A stretch of 28,604 bases of DNA, from contig JAJRTR010000113.1 in assembly GCA_024278215.1 (NCBI GenBank), positions 1-28,604 of the forward strand, read 5' to 3'. The stretch comes from a bacterium. Lineage in GTDB: Bacteria; UBP15; UBA6099; JAJRTR01. Shown in pieces: positions 25,668 through 28,604 of the stretch. The notes below the pieces were generated by a model, which did not search any database, was not told where the DNA came from, and worked only from the letters and a program-made list of their open reading frames with translations. How positions within the stretch are numbered: position 1 is the stretch's first letter; each line of letters begins with the position of its first letter. The position numbers were made by a program, and so were the translations under genes.

Positions 25668-26084
25668 ATGTCGATAATAAAAGATAAAACGCAGGAAGAA
25701 AGGAAACAGGTCCGGCAGTTCGGCTGGTTCGGATTCCTGTTTTTCACGTTGATAGGTTCGTTCGCACTGTGGCGCGGCCATGAACGGTCCGCATACATAT
25801 TCGGCGGCCTTAGCGCTTTTTTCATATTATTCACGCTCATATCGCCGACGATAATGCGCTATGTCTACAGGGGGTGGATGGCAGTCGTCGGCGTCATCGG
25901 CTGGGTCAACAGGCAACTGCTGCTTTCGCTGGTTTTCCTGCTGTTCATCACACCCACCGCGTTGATACTGCGACTTACAGGCCGCGATTTCATGAAACAA
26001 AAAATCGACGCAGGCGCTTCAACATACTGGAACACGCGCGAGCAGACCTCATTCGATAAAAGTTCTTACGAAAAAAGATTTTAG
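25668..26084 (+). CDS. SxtJ-family membrane protein
   Basis: A 138-residue protein with two hydrophobic hairpin-like segments (about 21-34 plus 44-60, and 73-104), a basic start (MSIIKDKTQEERKQVRQFG) and a C-terminal GRDFMKQKIDAGASTYWNTRE followed by a basic, aromatic end. The WNTRE-type ending and association with a carbamoyltransferase fit the SxtJ family, named from saxitoxin clusters, whose function is not known. The saxitoxin link is only by name; no other toxin gene is present. It starts 24 bp after the carbamoyltransferase. The stop is TAG, directly followed by a dispersed hairpin. Confidence 0.88.
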   Translation: MSIIKDKTQEERKQVRQFGWFGFLFFTLIGSFALWRGHERSAYIFGGLSAFFILFTLISPTIMRYVYRGWMAVVGVIGWVNRQLLLSLVFLLFITPTALILRLTGRDFMKQKIDAGASTYWNTREQTSFDKSSYEKRF

Positions 26085-26085
26085 C

Positions 26086-26108
26086 CCCGCATTTGTGAAA
26101 TATGCGGG
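26086..26108 (-). repeat. Dispersed hairpin repeat after sxtJ (reverse orientation)
   Basis: CCCGCAT and ATGCGGG pair perfectly (7 bp) around TTGTGAAAT. Read on the minus strand it is CGCATATTTCACAAATGCGGG, the same family as 19917-19937. It starts two bases after the SxtJ stop and probably ends that transcript before the ileS leader promoter. Confidence 0.65.
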
Positions 26109-26160
26109 TTAGTTGTTCCGGCTGTGCCGTATCAGGAACTCACCGCCCCGAACCCAACTC

Positions 26161-26190
26161 TTGACATTGCAATATGCGGGCAGCTATACT
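26161..26190 (+). promoter_or_regulatory. Strong sigma70-type promoter of the ileS leader
   Basis: A perfect -35 TTGACA (26161-26166), 18 nt spacer, and -10 TATACT (26185-26190, five of six). Transcription should start near 26197, about 25 nt before the leader peptide GTG. Confidence 0.8.
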
Positions 26191-26221
26191 GATTCGGAAA
26201 AATTTGAAAGGAAGAGCCATT

Positions 26222-26284
26222 GTGCGGAACATTATAATAAACATCGCTATTATGCGGTCGCCTGTGGCGTCGCCTTTCGCCTGA
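26222..26284 (+). CDS. Ile-rich leader peptide of ileS (20 residues)
   Basis: GTG 26222 lies nine nt after AGGA of the AAGGAAG ribosome-binding site (26208-26214). The peptide begins MRNIIINIAIMR: codons 4, 5, 6, 8 and 10 are Ile (ATT, ATA, ATA, ATC, ATT), including two of the usually rare ATA type. It continues with Ser/Pro/Val/Ala and stops at TGA 26282-26284, which is in the loop of the apical hairpin. Promoter upstream, terminator downstream and isoleucyl-tRNA synthetase as the next gene make this a regulatory leader in the style of the trp, ilv and pheST leaders, sensing charged tRNA-Ile. It is too short for ordinary gene finding. The peptide itself probably has no further function. Confidence 0.82.
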   Translation: MRNIIINIAIMRSPVASPFA

Positions 26285-26376
26285 GCGAAAAGAGATGCCG
26301 GGGGCGGCCGAACCAAACAGAGCTGCCCGCGGACTTACGGATAATAAAAGACGAACGCGCCGTGGGGCCGCCCCCG
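26255..26376 (+). promoter_or_regulatory. Attenuator with mutually exclusive hairpins upstream of ileS
   Basis: Structure A is a long hairpin. CGGTCGCC (26255-26262) pairs with GGCGGCCG (26303-26310), GGCGTC (26266-26271) with GATGCC (26294-26299), and TTTCGC (26275-26280) with GCGAAA (26285-26290). Structure B pairs CGGGGGCGGCC (26299-26309) with GGCCGCCCCCG (26366-26376), a perfect 11-bp match that uses the 3' arm of A and invades the terminator at 26360-26385. A ribosome stalled at the Ile codons at 26243-26251 would cover the 5' arm of A, leave its 3' arm free to form B, and allow readthrough. Completed translation and release would let A reform and the terminator fold. The pairings are seen; the mechanism is inferred. 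Confidence 0.75.
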
Positions 26377-26385
26377 CGGTTTTTT
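26360..26385 (+). terminator. Rho-independent terminator in the ileS leader
   Basis: CCGTGGGG (26360-26367) pairs with CCCCGCGG (26372-26379), one U-G pair, around the loop CCGC, followed by six T (26380-26385). It lies 53 bp before the ileS start, between the leader promoter and the gene, which is the expected place for an attenuator. Confidence 0.85.
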
Positions 26386-26438
26386 ATTTGTACGAAAATT
26401 TAGACTTGACAATAGGTCCTCAGGAAAAACTTTAAGAA

Positions 26439-28604
26439 ATGGTGAGCGATATGTTCGAGAAAATGCCGAAGAAACCCGACTTCCCGGGACAGGAAAAAGA
26501 AGTTCTGGCCTTCTGGGAAAAAAATGACATAATGAAAAAAAGCATGGAGCGCAATAAGGGCAAGGAAAGGTTTGTTTTTTATGAAGGCCCGCCGACCGCG
26601 AACGGAATGCCGCATGTCGGCCACGTGCTGACACGTGTGATAAAAGACGTGATCCTGCGGTACCGGTCGATGTGCGGCATGGATGTGCTGCGCAAAGCCG
26701 GCTGGGACACGCACGGACTGCCCGTGGAGATACAGGTCGAAAAGGAACTCGGGCTCAAGGACAAAGGCGAGATCGAGAAGTACGGTGTCGCCGAGTTTGT
26801 GAACAAATGCCGCGAAAGCGTTTTCAAGTATGAAGGCGAATGGCGGAAGATGACCGCGCGTGTGGGTTTCTGGTGCGACCTCGACGACCCGTACATCACC
26901 TGCACGAACAACTACATAGAATCCGTCTGGTGGATACTTAAAAGCTTCTGGGAGAAAAACCTTTTATATAAGGGGCACAAGATTATGCCGCACTGCCCGC
27001 GCTGCGACACCGCGCTTTCCAGCCACGAAGTCGCCCAGGGCTACCAGGATGTAGACGATCCTTCAGTATTCATCAAATGCCCGGTGAAGGGAATGAAAAA
27101 CACGTCTTTCCTCGTGTGGACGACTACTCCCTGGACGCTTATCTCGAATGTGGCGCTGGCAATGTCCGAGCGTTTCGATTACGTAAAAGTCGAAGTCGAC
27201 GGCGAATACCTGATACTCGCCGAGGGCCGCCTTGCCGCCTTATTCGGCGAAAACCGACCGGATGTCGTCGAACGTTTCCGCGGCGGCGACCTCGCCGGAA
27301 TGCAGTATGAACCACCGTTCCACTTCTGCGACCTCGACGGCAAAGACGCTTTCTATGTCATACTCGCCGATTTCGTGTCGCTCGACGACGGCACCGGCAT
27401 AGTGCATATCGCGCCGGCGTTCGGCGAAGACGACTACCGCATCGGTCTCGAATATGACCTGCCGTTCCTGCAGCCTGTCGACCTGAACGGGAAATTCACA
27501 AAAGAAGTCACACCCTGGCATGGTCAGTTTATAAAAGATGCCGACCCGGCGATAATCGAAGACTTGAAGGAAAGAAATGTCCTTTTCAGGTCGGAGCTTT
27601 ACACACACTCCTACCCGTTCTGCTGGCGCTGCAAGTCGCCGCTCATCTATTACGGCCGCAGTTCCTGGTTTATAAAAACAACCGCTTACAAAAACACGCT
27701 TCTCGATGTAAACGAAGAAATAAACTGGATACCGGAGCATATCCGCAAAGGCAGGATGGGAGATTTCCTCGAGAACAACATCGACTGGGCGGTGAGCCGC
27801 GACCGCTACTGGGGCACTCCGCTCAACCTGTGGATTTGCGAAAAGGACGAAGCCCACATTCTTTCCGTCGACTCGGCGGCGGAACTGAAGGAACATGCGC
27901 TGGACTTCCCCGACGGCGAACTCGACCTGCACAAGCCATGGATCGACGACGTCCATTGCAAGTGCCCGCAGTGCGGCGCGCGCATGACACGCACCCCGGA
28001 GGTCATCGACTGCTGGCTCGACTCAGGCGCTATGCCCTACGCCCAGTGGCATTATCCTCATGAGAACAAAGAACTTTTCGAAAGCGTATTCCCCGCCGAT
28101 TTCATCACCGAAGCAGTCGACCAGACACGCGGCTGGTTCTACTCCCTCATGGCGCTCGGTGCCTTCCTTTTCGAGCGCGCGCCGTTCAAAAACTGCATCG
28201 TGATGGGCCACGTACTCGACGGCGAAGGAAGAAAGATGTCCAAGAGCATCGGCAACGTGGTCGAACCGCAGGACGCCTTCGAGAAATTCGGCGCGGACGC
28301 CTTCCGCTGGCTGTTCTATCGCGAAAACAACCCCTGGATCCCGACACGATTCTCGGACGAACAACTTCAGGAAATTATAAAGAATTACTTCCTTAATCTA
28401 TGGAACACTTATTCCTTCTTCACGATATACGCCGATATAGACGGCTTCAACCCGGCGGAACATTCCGTGCCGCGCGAAGACCTTCAGATGATCGACCGCT
28501 GGGTGCTCTCCAGGGTAAACAGCTGCATCAAGGAAATCAGGGGTTGCATGAACGACTACGACATAACGCCCGCTTCGAGAACTATGGAGGTTCTCCTCGA
28601 CGAC
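26439..28604 (+). CDS. ileS: Isoleucyl-tRNA synthetase (3' end outside window)
   Basis: This class I synthetase charges tRNA-Ile. The frame is open to the end of the window, giving 722 codons of an expected 1000 or more. The signature PHVGHVL (HxGH) and the KMSKS loop (28233-28247) bracket the Rossmann fold. Between them is the editing domain, with VWTTTPWTLISNVALA and GTGIVHIAPAFGEDDY. Paired cysteines in HCPRCDTALS, CWRCKSPLIYY and KCPQCGARMTRTPEVIDCW, and the overall pattern, fit the eukaryotic-like IleRS class (IleS2), which often tolerates mupirocin; that last point is inference. The start may be ATG 26439 or ATG 26451; neither has a strong ribosome-binding site (AGGA 13 nt before the first, GGTGAG 4 nt before the second). 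Expression is probably controlled by the upstream attenuator. Confidence 0.95.
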   Translation, partial: MVSDMFEKMPKKPDFPGQEKEVLAFWEKNDIMKKSMERNKGKERFVFYEGPPTANGMPHVGHVLTRVIKDVILRYRSMCGMDVLRKAGWDTHGLPVEIQVEKELGLKDKGEIEKYGVAEFVNKCRESVFKYEGEWRKMTARVGFWCDLDDPYITCTNNYIESVWWILKSFWEKNLLYKGHKIMPHCPRCDTALSSHEVAQGYQDVDDPSVFIKCPVKGMKNTSFLVWTTTPWTLISNVALAMSERFDYVKVEVDGEYLILAEGRLAALFGENRPDVVERFRGGDLAGMQYEPPFHFCDLDGKDAFYVILADFVSLDDGTGIVHIAPAFGEDDYRIGLEYDLPFLQPVDLNGKFTKEVTPWHGQFIKDADPAIIEDLKERNVLFRSELYTHSYPFCWRCKSPLIYYGRSSWFIKTTAYKNTLLDVNEEINWIPEHIRKGRMGDFLENNIDWAVSRDRYWGTPLNLWICEKDEAHILSVDSAAELKEHALDFPDGELDLHKPWIDDVHCKCPQCGARMTRTPEVIDCWLDSGAMPYAQWHYPHENKELFESVFPADFITEAVDQTRGWFYSLMALGAFLFERAPFKNCIVMGHVLDGEGRKMSKSIGNVVEPQDAFEKFGADAFRWLFYRENNPWIPTRFSDEQLQEIIKNYFLNLWNTYSFFTIYADIDGFNPAEHSVPREDLQMIDRWVLSRVNSCIKEIRGCMNDYDITPASRTMEVLLDD

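Noticed and set aside
25668-26084. Saxitoxin-type biosynthesis because of the SxtJ-like protein
   Set aside because: SxtJ-like proteins accompany carbamoyltransferases widely outside toxin clusters, and no other sxt-type gene is present.
26197-26385. The ileS leader as an independent small RNA (for example 6S RNA) or a T-box
   Set aside because: No T-box sequence resembling AGGGTGGNACCGCG and no 6S-like closing stem with central bubble was found. The Shine-Dalgarno, Ile-rich ORF and antiterminator pairing explain the region better. An sRNA role in addition is not excluded.

Overview
The window comes from a diderm (Gram-negative-type) bacterium with moderately high GC. The diderm call rests on a very large signal-peptide protein that looks like an outer-membrane beta-barrel and on a KpsF/GutQ-like sugar-phosphate isomerase homologue. 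A tungsten-type aldehyde:ferredoxin oxidoreductase and a DUF362 ferredoxin protein suggest an anaerobe. I cannot name the phylum; the mix of families resembles uncultivated anaerobic diderm lineages.

Layout. (1) 1-795: the 3' end of a gene for a TPR protein built from near-identical 132-bp repeats. (2) 808-4592, minus strand: a purS-purL-purQ operon for formylglycinamidine ribonucleotide synthase, in which PurS is a head-to-tail double domain. (3) 4593-5077: a non-coding gap with a 178-bp element bounded by inverted repeats; a 162-bp relative lies in the opposite orientation at 13147-13308. (4) 5078-9595: a giant putative outer-membrane beta-barrel protein and a DUF362/2x[4Fe-4S] protein. (5) 9877-16735: homoserine kinase, a glutamine-synthetase-family ligase, an SDR dehydrogenase, a second glutamine synthetase and an aldehyde ferredoxin oxidoreductase. 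The first two genes each carry exactly one in-frame UAG codon in an otherwise intact reading frame. (6) 16825-19914: an overlapping three-gene unit of a DUF3084 coiled-coil membrane protein, a polytopic membrane protein and a SIS+CBS protein whose isomerase active site looks degenerate. (7) 20207-26084: a pseudopilin-like protein, a TMTC-like GT-C membrane glycosyltransferase with TPRs, a Gfo/Idh oxidoreductase, and the DUF5989 / NodU-CmcH carbamoyltransferase / SxtJ cassette, suggesting envelope or glycan modification. (8) 26161-28604: ileS, running off the window, preceded by a promoter, a short Ile-rich leader peptide, a long hairpin and a terminator.

The most interesting element is the ileS leader. 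A GTG-initiated 20-codon leader ORF with a good Shine-Dalgarno has five Ile codons within seven consecutive codons. It runs into a hairpin whose 3' arm is perfectly complementary over 11 bp to the loop and 3' arm of a rho-independent terminator. This is the architecture of ribosome-mediated transcription attenuation, placed in front of isoleucyl-tRNA synthetase.

The second is the pair of adjacent genes with single in-frame UAG codons. UAG is also the ordinary stop of seven other genes here, so global reassignment is unlikely, but two amber interruptions in neighbouring intact genes deserve checking.

A family of short hairpins (core GCATATTTCACCAATGCGGG) recurs four times between genes, mostly just after stop codons, and probably marks transcript 3' ends.
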